From positions 1-64,000 of the forward strand of contig DASXUK010000016.1 in assembly GCA_036504875.1 (NCBI GenBank): 64,000 nucleotides of DNA. Direction: 5' to 3'. Shown piece by piece: positions 33,869 to 42,286 of this stretch. Origin of the DNA: JACPFJ01 sp036504875 (GTDB lineage Bacteria; Desulfobacterota; Desulfuromonadia; Geobacterales; Pseudopelobacteraceae). Each line of letters begins with the position of its first letter. The first letter of the stretch is position 1. The notes under the pieces were generated by a model that worked only from the letters and a program-made list of their open reading frames with translations, was not told the origin of the DNA and searched no databases. A program made the position numbers and the translations under genes.

Positions 33869-35700
33869 AGAGGTTAGGCTTGCTATATTCCCCGCCATTA
33901 CGTGATTGCGCCCTACTGGTCATGCTGGCTGCCGTTGTATTTGGCAGGATTGTCGGCCATGATTTTCAGGCCAACTGGGATGACTACTGGTTCGTGATCA
34001 ATAACCAAGCGGTCCGCGGATTTTCCCTTGAGCATCTGCGCTCGGCCTTCTCCAGTTATATCATTGGATCCTACGTGCCGCTCCAGACCATCTCCTTTAT
34101 GCTTGACTATAGCATCTGGGGTTTGGCGCCAGGCGGATTTCTTCTCACCAATGTCATTCTGCATGCCGTGAATGGCGTGCTTGTGTATCGGCTGTTGATC
34201 ACCTTTCATGCGGAGCGTCTGCTTGCCCTGGTAGGGTCGGCACTTTTTCTGGTGCACCCGGTGCAGGTCGAATCGGTAGCCTGGATTTCCAACCGCAAAT
34301 CACTGCTGGCAATGCTCTTTTTCCTGCTCGCCTGGGATGCGTATCACCGCTATTTTCGTGGGGAGACCGGTCGCAGGTGGTGGTACTATACGGCATCGCT
34401 GATGGCTTTTTCACTGGCACTGCTGGCCAAATCCATAGCGGTGGTCTTCCCGGTGGTGCTGATCCTGTATGAGACCTGTTTTCCGGCAAAGGGTCGCAGG
34501 CTATATCTGCGCGACAAGATCCCGTTCGTGCTGGCCGCAGGCGCAATAGCGGTTGTTTCCCTGGTCAGCCAGAGCGAGCCCGGGGGAGCGCGGGTTCCCT
34601 ACCATGGCGGAAGTCCATTGGCAACGGCTTATACCATGTTGACAGTCTATTGCCGCTATCTGGGCATGCTGTTCTGGCCAACCGGCCTGAGCGCCTACTA
34701 TGCTCCGACCATCCATCGAAACCCTGACCCGGCCGTGATCGGCTCATTGCTTCTCCTGGGCGGGTTGGTCGTGGCTGGGGTCTGGATGTATAGATACGAC
34801 CATCGGCTTGGCTTCTGGATATTGTTCGCCTTGATCGGGTTTCTGCCTGTCTCTCAGATAGTTCCCATGCAATGCATAATGGCCGATCGCTATTTATATC
34901 TGCCCATGATCGGTGCCGGGGCTGTGGTCGGTTACGGTATTGTCCTGTTGCGGCAGCGTTCGGGAAAGTACCGGAGCCTGCTGTACAGCATTTTGATACT
35001 GTCTCTACTGATGCTGTCATCATTTTCGTTTCAGCGTGCCGGCGCATGGCGGGACTCCCTGACCCTCTGGAGCGATGCCGTGGCCAAGGAGCCGAACAGC
35101 GATAAGGCTTGGGAAGTCGTTGCTGGGGCCTATGTGGATGCCGGAAGAAAGTCGGAGGCGCGTCAGGCCTATGAACGGGGCCTGGCGCTCAATCCTTCCA
35201 ATACCGAATTACTGAGCGGACTGGGCGACCTCTATACCGAAGCGGGTCAACTTGGCCAAGGCTATGCTTTGCTCCGGCGATTGCTGGACATAAAACCGAC
35301 CTATGTCACCGGTTGGGCCAGTCTGGGTAACAACTATCTTAAAGGTAAAAGGTTTGTAGAGGCGGAGCAGGCCTACCAGCGGGCTCAAGAATTGCAGCCG
35401 GAAGCGATCCAGGTTGTCAAGCTGCTTGCCAATCTGGCCTTTGTGCAAGGCTATTACGACCAGGCCGGCAAATACTACGAGTTGGCGGAGGCGAAGGGCG
35501 AAGGCGACCCGGAAAGCGCCTACCGCCTGGCCTGCGCAAAATCATGGGGCGGCAGAAATGACGATGCCTTACTGTGGCTGGAAAAAGCTCTGCAGCGTGG
35601 GTATCAGGATGTTGCCGCTCTCGATGGCGATCAGTTGCTGGCTGGTGTCAGGAAAGATCCACGTTTCAATGACCTTATTGACAAATATTTGGCCCGATAG
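33865..35700 (+). CDS. TMTC-like membrane protein with TPRs (second copy)
   Basis: The 611-residue product has the same architecture as the gene at 28764. Its first loop DFQANWDDYWFVINNQAV contains the acidic pair, HPVQVESVAWISNRKSLLAM is the family signature, and about ten membrane helices reach residue 400. Four or five TPRs follow (about 405-560: AWEVVAGAYVDAGRKSEARQ, LLSGLGDLYTEAGQLGQGYA, GWASLGNNYLKGKRFVEAEQ and others). The first four bases overlap the upstream radical SAM gene. Sequence divergence from the other copy suggests different acceptor or donor preferences rather than recent duplication. Confidence 0.82.
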   Translation: MKRLGLLYSPPLRDCALLVMLAAVVFGRIVGHDFQANWDDYWFVINNQAVRGFSLEHLRSAFSSYIIGSYVPLQTISFMLDYSIWGLAPGGFLLTNVILHAVNGVLVYRLLITFHAERLLALVGSALFLVHPVQVESVAWISNRKSLLAMLFFLLAWDAYHRYFRGETGRRWWYYTASLMAFSLALLAKSIAVVFPVVLILYETCFPAKGRRLYLRDKIPFVLAAGAIAVVSLVSQSEPGGARVPYHGGSPLATAYTMLTVYCRYLGMLFWPTGLSAYYAPTIHRNPDPAVIGSLLLLGGLVVAGVWMYRYDHRLGFWILFALIGFLPVSQIVPMQCIMADRYLYLPMIGAGAVVGYGIVLLRQRSGKYRSLLYSILILSLLMLSSFSFQRAGAWRDSLTLWSDAVAKEPNSDKAWEVVAGAYVDAGRKSEARQAYERGLALNPSNTELLSGLGDLYTEAGQLGQGYALLRRLLDIKPTYVTGWASLGNNYLKGKRFVEAEQAYQRAQELQPEAIQVVKLLANLAFVQGYYDQAGKYYELAEAKGEGDPESAYRLACAKSWGGRNDDALLWLEKALQRGYQDVAALDGDQLLAGVRKDPRFNDLIDKYLAR

Positions 35701-35709
35701 AAAGCTGCC

Positions 35710-37122
35710 ATGAAAGTAAGTTTGATCTTTACACCCAATCAGCTCAATCCCAACTACAAGGAAGTCGCTTTTCGGGATAACAGCATTGGCCTGATTCCTC
35801 CCCTAAGCCTGCTGTGTGTGGCGGCCCTGCTGGAAAAAGAAGGGGTTGAGGTGCAGATCCTGGATATGGCGGCGGAACAGCTGGACTACGAGGGTGCGCT
35901 TCTGCGGCTGGCGCGGTTTTCTCCCGACCTGCTCGGTTTCAGCATCACCACCATGAGTTTCCATCCGGTGTTGCAGTGGATAAAACTTTTTAAAAGGGAT
36001 ACCGGCCTTCCGGTCATGGTCGGGGGCGAACATGTCCGTCTTTATCCGTATGAGACCATGTTCCACCAGGCAATCGACTATTGTATCGTCGGCGAAGCTG
36101 AACGTCCATTGCCACAATTCATCAAGGCTTTTCAAGAAAAACGATCATTCGACGGCATAAAATCACTTGGCTTCAGGAGTAATGGAAACCTGACCATCGA
36201 CTGCTCACTCCAGGCGATTGACGACCTTGATACGATTCCGTTTCCTGCTAGGCACCTGATCAACAATGATCTGTACAGTAATATCCTGACCAAGAAAAAA
36301 AACTTCACCGCCATGATTTCGTCACGCGGATGTCCCTTCCGATGTGCCTTCTGCAATGCAAACCAGCAAAAATATCGCGTACGATCTCCCCAAAGTTTTG
36401 CCGACGAGATCGAACTAAATCTCAAAGAGTTCAATATTCGCGAGTTTGATATCTACGACTCTACCTTTACCACTGATCCACAACGGGTTGTTTCTATTTG
36501 TGACGAAATCCAACGCAGAAAACTTGATGTCGGATTTACTGTCAGGAGCAGGGTTGATGTGGTCAGTCGGGAGTTAATCGACAGCTTGAAAAGGGGGGGG
36601 TGCCATACGATCATGTTCGGGATAGAGTCCAGTGCTCCGGAAATACTTAAAATGATGCGCAAGGGAATCTCCCCGGAATTGGTACGGGAAGCGGTAGCCT
36701 ATACGAAACAGAGCGGCATGGAAACGCTTGGTTTTTTCCTGTTTGGATTTCCTGGGGAGACACGGGAATCCATTGAAGCGACTATCCGTTTTTCGCTGGA
36801 ATTGCCGCTTGACTATGCGCAGTTCAATCTGTTGCTTCCGTTGCCCGATACAGAAATATATAGCTATTACCGGTCGCGTGGGCTTGAAGATTACTGGGCG
36901 GAATACACTCTGGACGAGTTAAAAAATGGATTAATTGAGCTTATGGACACCGGAGTAACGCGAGAAGAAACCTCAAGATATATCACCATGGCCTATAGAC
37001 GGTTTTACTACCGGCCGAGGATCATCTTTGACCGGATAAAACAGCTCAGCTCATTAAGCGAATTGCAAAAACTAGTGAAAGGTGCGTTCGGTATTCTTGC
37101 CAATGTTGGAGGGAAAGGATAA
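35710..37122 (+). CDS. B12-binding-type radical SAM protein
   Basis: The 470-residue product has an N-terminal cobalamin-binding-like Rossmann domain (residues 1-130: PPLSLLCVAALLEKEGVEVQ, then ITTMSFHP and VMVGGEHV). A radical SAM domain follows with CPFRCAFC (CX3CX2C, about residue 211), IYDSTFTTD and FGIESSAPEILKMMRKG. The layout is that of the BchE/P-methylase class, which methylates or cyclises unreactive carbons. The substrate is not evident. It is nine bases behind the TMTC-like gene, in the same operon, giving three radical SAM proteins in one cluster. Confidence 0.85.
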   Translation: MKVSLIFTPNQLNPNYKEVAFRDNSIGLIPPLSLLCVAALLEKEGVEVQILDMAAEQLDYEGALLRLARFSPDLLGFSITTMSFHPVLQWIKLFKRDTGLPVMVGGEHVRLYPYETMFHQAIDYCIVGEAERPLPQFIKAFQEKRSFDGIKSLGFRSNGNLTIDCSLQAIDDLDTIPFPARHLINNDLYSNILTKKKNFTAMISSRGCPFRCAFCNANQQKYRVRSPQSFADEIELNLKEFNIREFDIYDSTFTTDPQRVVSICDEIQRRKLDVGFTVRSRVDVVSRELIDSLKRGGCHTIMFGIESSAPEILKMMRKGISPELVREAVAYTKQSGMETLGFFLFGFPGETRESIEATIRFSLELPLDYAQFNLLLPLPDTEIYSYYRSRGLEDYWAEYTLDELKNGLIELMDTGVTREETSRYITMAYRRFYYRPRIIFDRIKQLSSLSELQKLVKGAFGILANVGGKG

Positions 37123-37166
37123 AGATGCAATATCTCATCGGTCCAGATCATCGTAAAGGAATGACA

Positions 37167-37961
37167 ATGAAAAAGACATCTGTAGTTTACTGCGCAATAA
37201 TTGTTCTGTTTCTTGCAATTACCAATGGCGCCGGTGCGGCTCCCAGCGGAGTACTCAGCGGCAAGTGGATAACCAAAGAAAACGGCCCCATGACCGGAGG
37301 TCAGGTGCTGCTATTCAACGTGGCGACAGGTCCGGCACCTGCCAGCAATAAATTTCTGCGTATTCCAGATGCAGGGGCCGCCATTGACAGTGAAGGGAAA
37401 TTCTCTGCAGGGGTTCCTGCCGGTAAATACTACCTGGTCATGCGAAAGCGCTTAGACCCGACCAGCGCTGGACCACCCCAGGAAGGAGATCCGCAGTATT
37501 ATGCCCGTTTAGAGAATGGGAAACCGAGGGCCTATACGGTAAAAAACGGGAAAACCACGGACATTGGTACTGTTACAGTGGCTGAACCCTTCAGAAGAGA
37601 ACCGCTGGTTACCACAAACGGTCTTACCGGGATCGAAGGGACCGTAACCGATGATCAAGGTCAGCCTGTTGCAAAAGTCCGAGCATTTGCCTACAGTTCA
37701 CCGGAGATGAAGGGGAGGCCGTTGTATGCTTCCGCTGAGACCGGGGCAGACGGTAAATATTTCCTGAATGTTACAAAGAAAGGAACCTATTATCTGAAAG
37801 TGCGTACCCATTATGGCGGCGGCAAGCCGGAAGACGGTGAATTTATGGGTATTTATGGCAAACATGGGTCTCCAGACACTGTTACCGTTGAAAGCGGAAA
37901 AATCAGAAAAGAAATGGACATTCAGGTCACGAAGATGAACATAAAGCGTAAAAAAGAATAA
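37167..37961 (+). CDS. Exported protein with carboxypeptidase-regulatory-like domain
   Basis: The 264-residue product has a signal peptide (residues 1-24, MKKTSVVYCAIIVLFLAITN, then GAGAAPSG). Two beta-sandwich segments follow: about 25-135, and about 155-255 with IEGTVTDDQGQPVAKVRAFA and TGADGKYFLNVTKKGTYYLK, the pattern of carboxypeptidase-regulatory-like/CarbopepD folds. ATG at 37167 is preferred because AAAGGA lies six bases upstream and it gives a clean signal peptide. Longer in-frame starts at 37125 and 37161 are possible. It ends the accessory cluster and probably works at the cell surface, perhaps binding carbohydrate or protein. Confidence 0.75.
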   Translation: MKKTSVVYCAIIVLFLAITNGAGAAPSGVLSGKWITKENGPMTGGQVLLFNVATGPAPASNKFLRIPDAGAAIDSEGKFSAGVPAGKYYLVMRKRLDPTSAGPPQEGDPQYYARLENGKPRAYTVKNGKTTDIGTVTVAEPFRREPLVTTNGLTGIEGTVTDDQGQPVAKVRAFAYSSPEMKGRPLYASAETGADGKYFLNVTKKGTYYLKVRTHYGGGKPEDGEFMGIYGKHGSPDTVTVESGKIRKEMDIQVTKMNIKRKKE

Positions 37962-38161
37962 AGCCTGATTGTCCTCAACAACATCGGCTTCACCAACCTC
38001 CAAGTGCTCATCCAAAATTGACTTTTCTCCATTGCCGGGAGTTGCTGCAACAGCTCCCCTAGATCAATGATTGCTGATTCAGCTCCCTCAAGAGTGGTGA
38101 TATTGCGGTAGATAAAAACCTCAATCGGCTCGTTTCCCCCCTGAAGGGCATACACCAGCAT
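37922..38161 (-). pseudogene. Possible gene remnant, convergent with the previous gene
   Basis: The reverse strand is open from an ATG at 38161 (MLVYALQGGNEPIEVFIYRN and further). The protein-like character continues after about residue 45 in a different frame (LDEHLEVGEADVVEDNQA), suggesting a frameshift near 38030. No ribosome binding site is seen and the end overlaps the converging gene by 40 bases. I do not recognise it. A short real protein of 79 residues is the alternative. Confidence 0.25.
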
Positions 38162-38173
38162 CTGTTTAGTCGG

Positions 38174-39181
38174 TCAAGCTATCAGGTAGCCTTCTACGGC
38201 AGTTTGATCCATGTCATTTATAATTGAAACAGCCTGTTGGCTGCCGTTGCAGCAGATGTTAAGGCGACATGGGCTGCCCTTGTCGGCCTTGGTATAACGG
38301 AGCAGGATACGGGCGGCCAGGTCGAGGCAGGCTTTGTCCTGAGTGCCCATGACGACACCGGCGGGGGTGTTGCCGTCCATCCAGAACAGGGATGTTTCCC
38401 CAGGCTGCATGGCAGCTTCCAGAAGACGGTTGTCGTTTTCGTCGCGCCCGACGATCAATTTGGTGCGCTCACCAATGCGGAAATGACGGCCGATCTTGAG
38501 CATGCGGAAGTCGCGCAGGTTGAGTTCATCACAATGTTCGAATACATCTTTTAGCTTGGGCACGAAAGAAAGCTCGGTCAATAGGCAACCGCCGGCCGGG
38601 CAGGGGTAGTTTTTCACATCCAGCTCGTCAGCCAGCTCAAACAGTTCTTTGCGGGAACGTCCCTTGATCGCCATAAGTTTCTCGCGATCAACCCAGCCTT
38701 CGCGCTCCGGGATGGTCGGCTCGAAGTGCTGGGCCGACAAAGGGCGCAGCAGCAATCCTTCCAATCCGCTTTCGCGCTCGATCACCCGCAGTGTGTCCCG
38801 ACGCTGGCTCATCGGGCGCTGGCCCAGCACTTCGCCGGTAATGACAAAATCCGCCCCGCACTCGGCCATGTACTCCTTGGCCTTGCGTAGCAGGTAAATG
38901 CGACAATCGACACAGGGATTAAAGCCTTTGCCGTAGCCGTGGCGCGGATTGCGCACGATCTCCAGATAGTCAAGCCCCTTGTGGATGACCTTGATCGGTA
39001 TGTTGAATTCCTGGGCCACTCGGACCGCTTCGGATTTGCAGCCGGAGTTCTTGCCGGTGCAGGTGCAGAAAGGGGAGGTGAAATTGAGGGCTTCGACAGC
39101 GATGCCCATGTCGAGCATCATTTTGACTGCCAGGGTGGAGTCAAGCCCCCCGGATAAAAGGGCTAAGGCTTTGCGTTGCAT
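38174..39181 (-). CDS. PP-loop ATPase, tRNA thiouridylase (MnmA/ThiI)-like
   Basis: The 335-residue product starts with KALALLSGGLDSTLAVKMML, the SGGxDS PP-loop that activates substrates by adenylation. Cysteine pairs suited for Fe-S or persulfide chemistry follow (FCTCTGKNSGC, NPCVDCRIYLL, NYPCPAGGCLLT). VDREKLMAIKGRSRKELFEL is reminiscent of the MnmA central region. It is shorter than MnmA and is a separate group often annotated as thiouridylase. Thiolation of a tRNA base is likely, but the target is unknown. It is transcribed alone on the reverse strand. Confidence 0.75.
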   Translation of the reverse strand: MQRKALALLSGGLDSTLAVKMMLDMGIAVEALNFTSPFCTCTGKNSGCKSEAVRVAQEFNIPIKVIHKGLDYLEIVRNPRHGYGKGFNPCVDCRIYLLRKAKEYMAECGADFVITGEVLGQRPMSQRRDTLRVIERESGLEGLLLRPLSAQHFEPTIPEREGWVDREKLMAIKGRSRKELFELADELDVKNYPCPAGGCLLTELSFVPKLKDVFEHCDELNLRDFRMLKIGRHFRIGERTKLIVGRDENDNRLLEAAMQPGETSLFWMDGNTPAGVVMGTQDKACLDLAARILLRYTKADKGSPCRLNICCNGSQQAVSIINDMDQTAVEGYLIA

Positions 39182-39432
39182 GAAAGAGCTCCTGGGGCTC
39201 CATGATGCGGCCGATCTAGAATGACGGGCGCCGGATCACAGGACCGAATTTTTAATAAAGCTAGCACAGTAGAAGGGATGATGTAAAGGGTGATGGACAA
39301 GGAGTTTGACTTGTGAGTTCAGCCGGTCAACTGGATGATGGTATAACCATTTTGGATAGGTGTCTTAGCATGCGGAAAACCTCATTTCTGCAGCAAACAC
39401 GGTCATATCATAGGACGACGGAACAAACCTTG

Positions 39433-39876
39433 TCAGATGTCTTGCTTGGCCTCCAGGTTCCGGATCCGCTCTTTCAGCTCCTTCTCTCGTTGCCAGCGCA
39501 CCGAAACATCTCGGATAATGGCGGCTACACCGAGCATCTTGCCGCCGTTATCCTGCACCAGCACCATCGAAAATTCGGTCGAGATGCGGGAGTTGTCCTG
39601 GCGGAGAGCCGGTGCTGACAGCAGATCGACACTGTAGTGGCTTTGGCCGCTTTCCATTACCCGAAAGTAGCCGTCCCAGTGGCGTTGGCGCAGGTTTTCC
39701 GGGATGATCAGGTCCAGGGATTGCCCGATGGCTTCCGCCTCCGAGTAGCCGAACATCCGTTGGGCACCGCTGTTCCAGAGGTGGATGATGCCTTCCCGGT
39801 CGGCAAACATGATGGCGTCACTGGAGTCTTCGACGATCTTTTGGCGCAGCCAGTCCTGCGAGACTGTTTCGGTCAT
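39433..39876 (-). CDS. Stand-alone PAS domain protein
   Basis: The 147-residue product is essentially one PAS domain (about residues 8-125: DSSDAIMFADREGIIHLWNS, MFGYSEAEAIGQSLDLIIPE, VAAIIRDVSVR) plus a C-terminal coiled coil. GGAGG seven bases before the ATG at 39876 fixes the start. It is the last gene of a four-gene reverse-strand set with hemerythrin and Cys-rich proteins, and a redox, oxygen or small-ligand sensor role fits. No output domain is present. Upstream, 39182-39432 holds no gene that I can support. Confidence 0.85.
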   Translation of the reverse strand: MTETVSQDWLRQKIVEDSSDAIMFADREGIIHLWNSGAQRMFGYSEAEAIGQSLDLIIPENLRQRHWDGYFRVMESGQSHYSVDLLSAPALRQDNSRISTEFSMVLVQDNGGKMLGVAAIIRDVSVRWQREKELKERIRNLEAKQDI

Positions 39877-39916
39877 TTTAGCCTCCAACTAATTTGTGCA
39901 TAGACATGTTCGCATC

Positions 39917-40468
39917 TTATGCTTCATTCTCATAGTGTTGCACCACGGTCTGGTAATGGGCCGTGAAATCAGCCGGGGCCCGCATTTCAGCCGCCTGATA
40001 CCCCTCTACTACAGCTTCTCGCATGCTTTCAGGAATGACCCGTTCAGCCAGGGGGTAGAGGATTTCATCTTCCTTGCTGATGTGATCTCTCAGCAAGGCG
40101 GCATAGGCCAGGGCATTCTCGGCAATTTCCCCTTCCTGCCCAAGTGTGCCCGCCAAGGCCTCCAGAGCGGCCGATTCCATCGCCTTGACGTAATTTCTGC
40201 CCAGATCATGTTCCATCAGCATGGCCGCCACCGGGCTATTTTCACGAGGCATGCCGTTTTTCACCAATGCCTCAAAAAGTACATCCTCTTCCTTGGCATG
40301 GTGAAAGCGATCGGCATAGTTGCGGATGAAATCCACCCCGTCCAGATAGAACTGCCAGTTTTCATAGGCGCCTTGTGCGGTACGGTGGGCATTTTTCTCA
40401 AGCAGAGCAATCATCCGCAGGATCAGGCGGTGTTCCTCGACCAGCGTAGCGGTGATATCCTTTTTCAT
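39917..40468 (-). CDS. Hemerythrin HHE-domain protein
   Basis: The 183-residue helical protein has spaced His/Glu ligands: EEHRLILRMI, RFHHAKEEDVLFEAL, MLMEHDLGRNYV, LRDHISKEDEILYPLAE. These are typical of hemerythrin-like diiron proteins that bind oxygen or protect against nitric oxide and oxidative stress. Its ATG overlaps the stop of the upstream Cys-rich gene by one base. The cluster context (DUF1858-like and PAS partners) points to defence against oxygen or NO in an anaerobe. Confidence 0.9.
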   Translation of the reverse strand: MKKDITATLVEEHRLILRMIALLEKNAHRTAQGAYENWQFYLDGVDFIRNYADRFHHAKEEDVLFEALVKNGMPRENSPVAAMLMEHDLGRNYVKAMESAALEALAGTLGQEGEIAENALAYAALLRDHISKEDEILYPLAERVIPESMREAVVEGYQAAEMRAPADFTAHYQTVVQHYENEA

Positions 40469-40926
40469 CAGTTCCTCCGTTCTCCATCAATGCCGATCAC
40501 GACTGTTTCGAGGGCGATTTCCTTGCCGCTTTTCTGGAGCGCTTCGCGAACCATCACATCCAGACCACGGCAGCAGGGCACCTCCATGATCGCAATGGTT
40601 ATGCTTTTGATGTCATTAATGCTGAAGATCTGCGCCAGCTTGTCCACATAAGGCGTGGTATCATCCAACTTGGGACAGGCAATAGCCAGTGCCTTATTTT
40701 TCAGCAGATCCTGGTGCATGCTGCCCAGCGCAAAGGCTACACAGTCAGCGCTGATCAGAATGTCAGCATTCTTGAAATAGGGTGCCGTGGGTGGTACCAG
40801 GTGAAGCTGTACCGGCCATTGCCGCAGCTCGGAAGTTGCCTTTTCAGCAGTTTTTTTAATGGATTCTTCTCTTTCTATAACACGTGTCATACTGCCGGAG
40901 CAGCCGCAGCCTTGATGATTTGCCAT
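40468..40926 (-). CDS. Cys-rich protein with CGCSGS N-terminus (Fe-S-related, hemerythrin partner)
   Basis: The 152-residue product has an N-terminal CGCSGSMTRV segment, then a globular domain (about 40-150) with ISADCVAFALGSMHQDLL, ALAIACPKLDD and IMEVPCCRGLDVMVREAL. This domain resembles the C-terminal part of ferredoxin-like proteins found near hybrid-cluster proteins. It starts two bases after the DUF1858 gene stop and overlaps the hemerythrin gene, so it is co-translated with both. A metal- or cluster-binding role is inferred from the cysteines. Confidence 0.7.
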   Translation of the reverse strand: MANHQGCGCSGSMTRVIEREESIKKTAEKATSELRQWPVQLHLVPPTAPYFKNADILISADCVAFALGSMHQDLLKNKALAIACPKLDDTTPYVDKLAQIFSINDIKSITIAIMEVPCCRGLDVMVREALQKSGKEIALETVVIGIDGERRN

Positions 40927-40928
40927 GA

Positions 40929-41150
40929 TTATTCTCCCTTTTCCGTTAGGTAACTATTTATTTCCAACTCGATTTTTGCTTCGTCTTCCTTTGATAGCCC
41001 GTGGATGCTGACTACATCCTTTAAAAGACAGATGCCGACCTTGCAGGTCACGCAGCCAATGTCGTAGCGGTTGAGGATCTCGCCGATCCCGGGGTAATTC
41101 TCCATTACATTTTGAATGGCCTTGTCGCCAAGACCGTTTTTGAATTCCAT
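40929..41150 (-). CDS. DUF1858-like small redox disulfide protein
   Basis: The 73-residue product has NVMENYPGIGEILNRYDIGC followed by VTCKVGICLLKDVVSIHGLS, the compact helical fold of DUF1858 proteins (linked with hybrid cluster proteins) with its CxxC-like pair. AGGAGGT six bases before the ATG is a strong ribosome binding site. It is the first gene of the reverse-strand operon running to the PAS protein. The upstream gap holds a short TTGA-G-TCAA palindrome (41211-41219), possibly a regulator half-site pair. Confidence 0.8.
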   Translation of the reverse strand: MEFKNGLGDKAIQNVMENYPGIGEILNRYDIGCVTCKVGICLLKDVVSIHGLSKEDEAKIELEINSYLTEKGE

Positions 41151-41345
41151 TTAGGTACCTCCTGCTTGATGTGATCCCAATATAACATGTGGCCAAAAAA
41201 ATAAGATGACTTGAGTCAAAAATATCAGGAATAATAGCAAGTGAATCAATCAGCATTCTGACAACAATTTCTGATAGTCTGATGATGGGTTTCTGGTCTT
41301 AGGCAAGCGGACCTTCAAAGAGTATGATTTTCATGAGGTGGGCGA

Positions 41346-41891
41346 GTGGATACAGAAGTTTTGCTGAGAAAATATTTTTGCGACGATGCATTAGCGATGA
41401 TCTTGGCTCACGGCCGAGTGGTGGCTGATTTGGCGATTGATATAGCCAAAGAGCAGGGAATTGCCGGTACTGAACTGCGTTTTGTTGAAGAGGCGGCTCT
41501 GCTGCATGATATCGGGATTTGCAAAGTACAGGCTGCGGAAATTGGATTGCATGGAAAGCACCCCTATATCATGCATGGGATCCTGGGACGTAAGATTCTT
41601 GAAAGCGAGGGACTTCCGGAGCATGCCTTGGTGTGTGAGCGTCATATCGGTGTCGGACTGACAGTCGAGGATATCGAGGCACAAAAACTGCCGCTGCCTT
41701 TTCGTATTATGCAGCCGGTCTCGACTGCCGAACAGATCATCTGCTTTGCCGATCTGTTCTTCTCTAAAAAACCGGGCTACTTTGAGCAGAGAAAATCACC
41801 TGGGCAGGTTCGAGCAAAGCTGGCAGCCTTCGGGGAACTTAAGGTTAAGATTTTTGATGAATGGTTGGGGCGTTTTGGGACTGCGCTGTGA
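41346..41891 (+). CDS. HD-domain phosphohydrolase
   Basis: The 181-residue product has HGRVVADLAIDIA, EEAALLHDIGICKV (the HD pair), GKHPYIMHGILGRKIL, CERHIGVG and FADLFFSKKPGY, in the order of small HD hydrolases that act on phosphorylated metabolites or nucleotides. The start is GTG at 41346 behind GAGGTGGG. It is monocistronic. The substrate is unknown. Confidence 0.85.
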   Translation: MDTEVLLRKYFCDDALAMILAHGRVVADLAIDIAKEQGIAGTELRFVEEAALLHDIGICKVQAAEIGLHGKHPYIMHGILGRKILESEGLPEHALVCERHIGVGLTVEDIEAQKLPLPFRIMQPVSTAEQIICFADLFFSKKPGYFEQRKSPGQVRAKLAAFGELKVKIFDEWLGRFGTAL

Positions 41892-42286
41892 AATCTCGAA
41901 AACTTCCTTCTTTTCCATGAGCCGTTTTTTGATCAGCGTTCCAGTACCGAGGCGAGGTCCCTTTCTGCAAACGATTTTGCCAGCATCGACTTTTTGTTGG
42001 TCCCGGCTAGGAGATCTTCATGGTTCGAGTGGTTTTGTCAATGTCGTTGCTGACGGTAATTTAAATTTGAATGCGGAAAAAAAGGGGGCCATTTTAACAA
42101 TTTTTCACTTAGAATTTTAAGATAATTGTGTTAAGGACGAATATTGATTAATTGTAAGGTTACAAAGGGTCTCTGATTTTATGGCCTCACAGCCGGTCGT
42201 TAAGCCTTGCAGGATGCCTCGCCTAATGCAGTTGATATCCGGCTTTAAATGCTGATTTTATTTAAAATATATGCTAGGAGGCTGGA
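41892..42286 (+). other. Intergenic region, no gene supported
   Basis: A 67-codon open stretch (41920-42120) lacks a ribosome binding site and known motifs. AT-rich sequence with short GC-rich patches leads to GGAGG before the lipoprotein ATG. No clear terminator was found after the HD gene. Confidence 0.5.

Noticed and set aside
41920..42120. 67-codon open stretch after the HD gene
   Set aside because: No ribosome binding site, no recognisable motif, AT-rich tail; not enough to call a gene.
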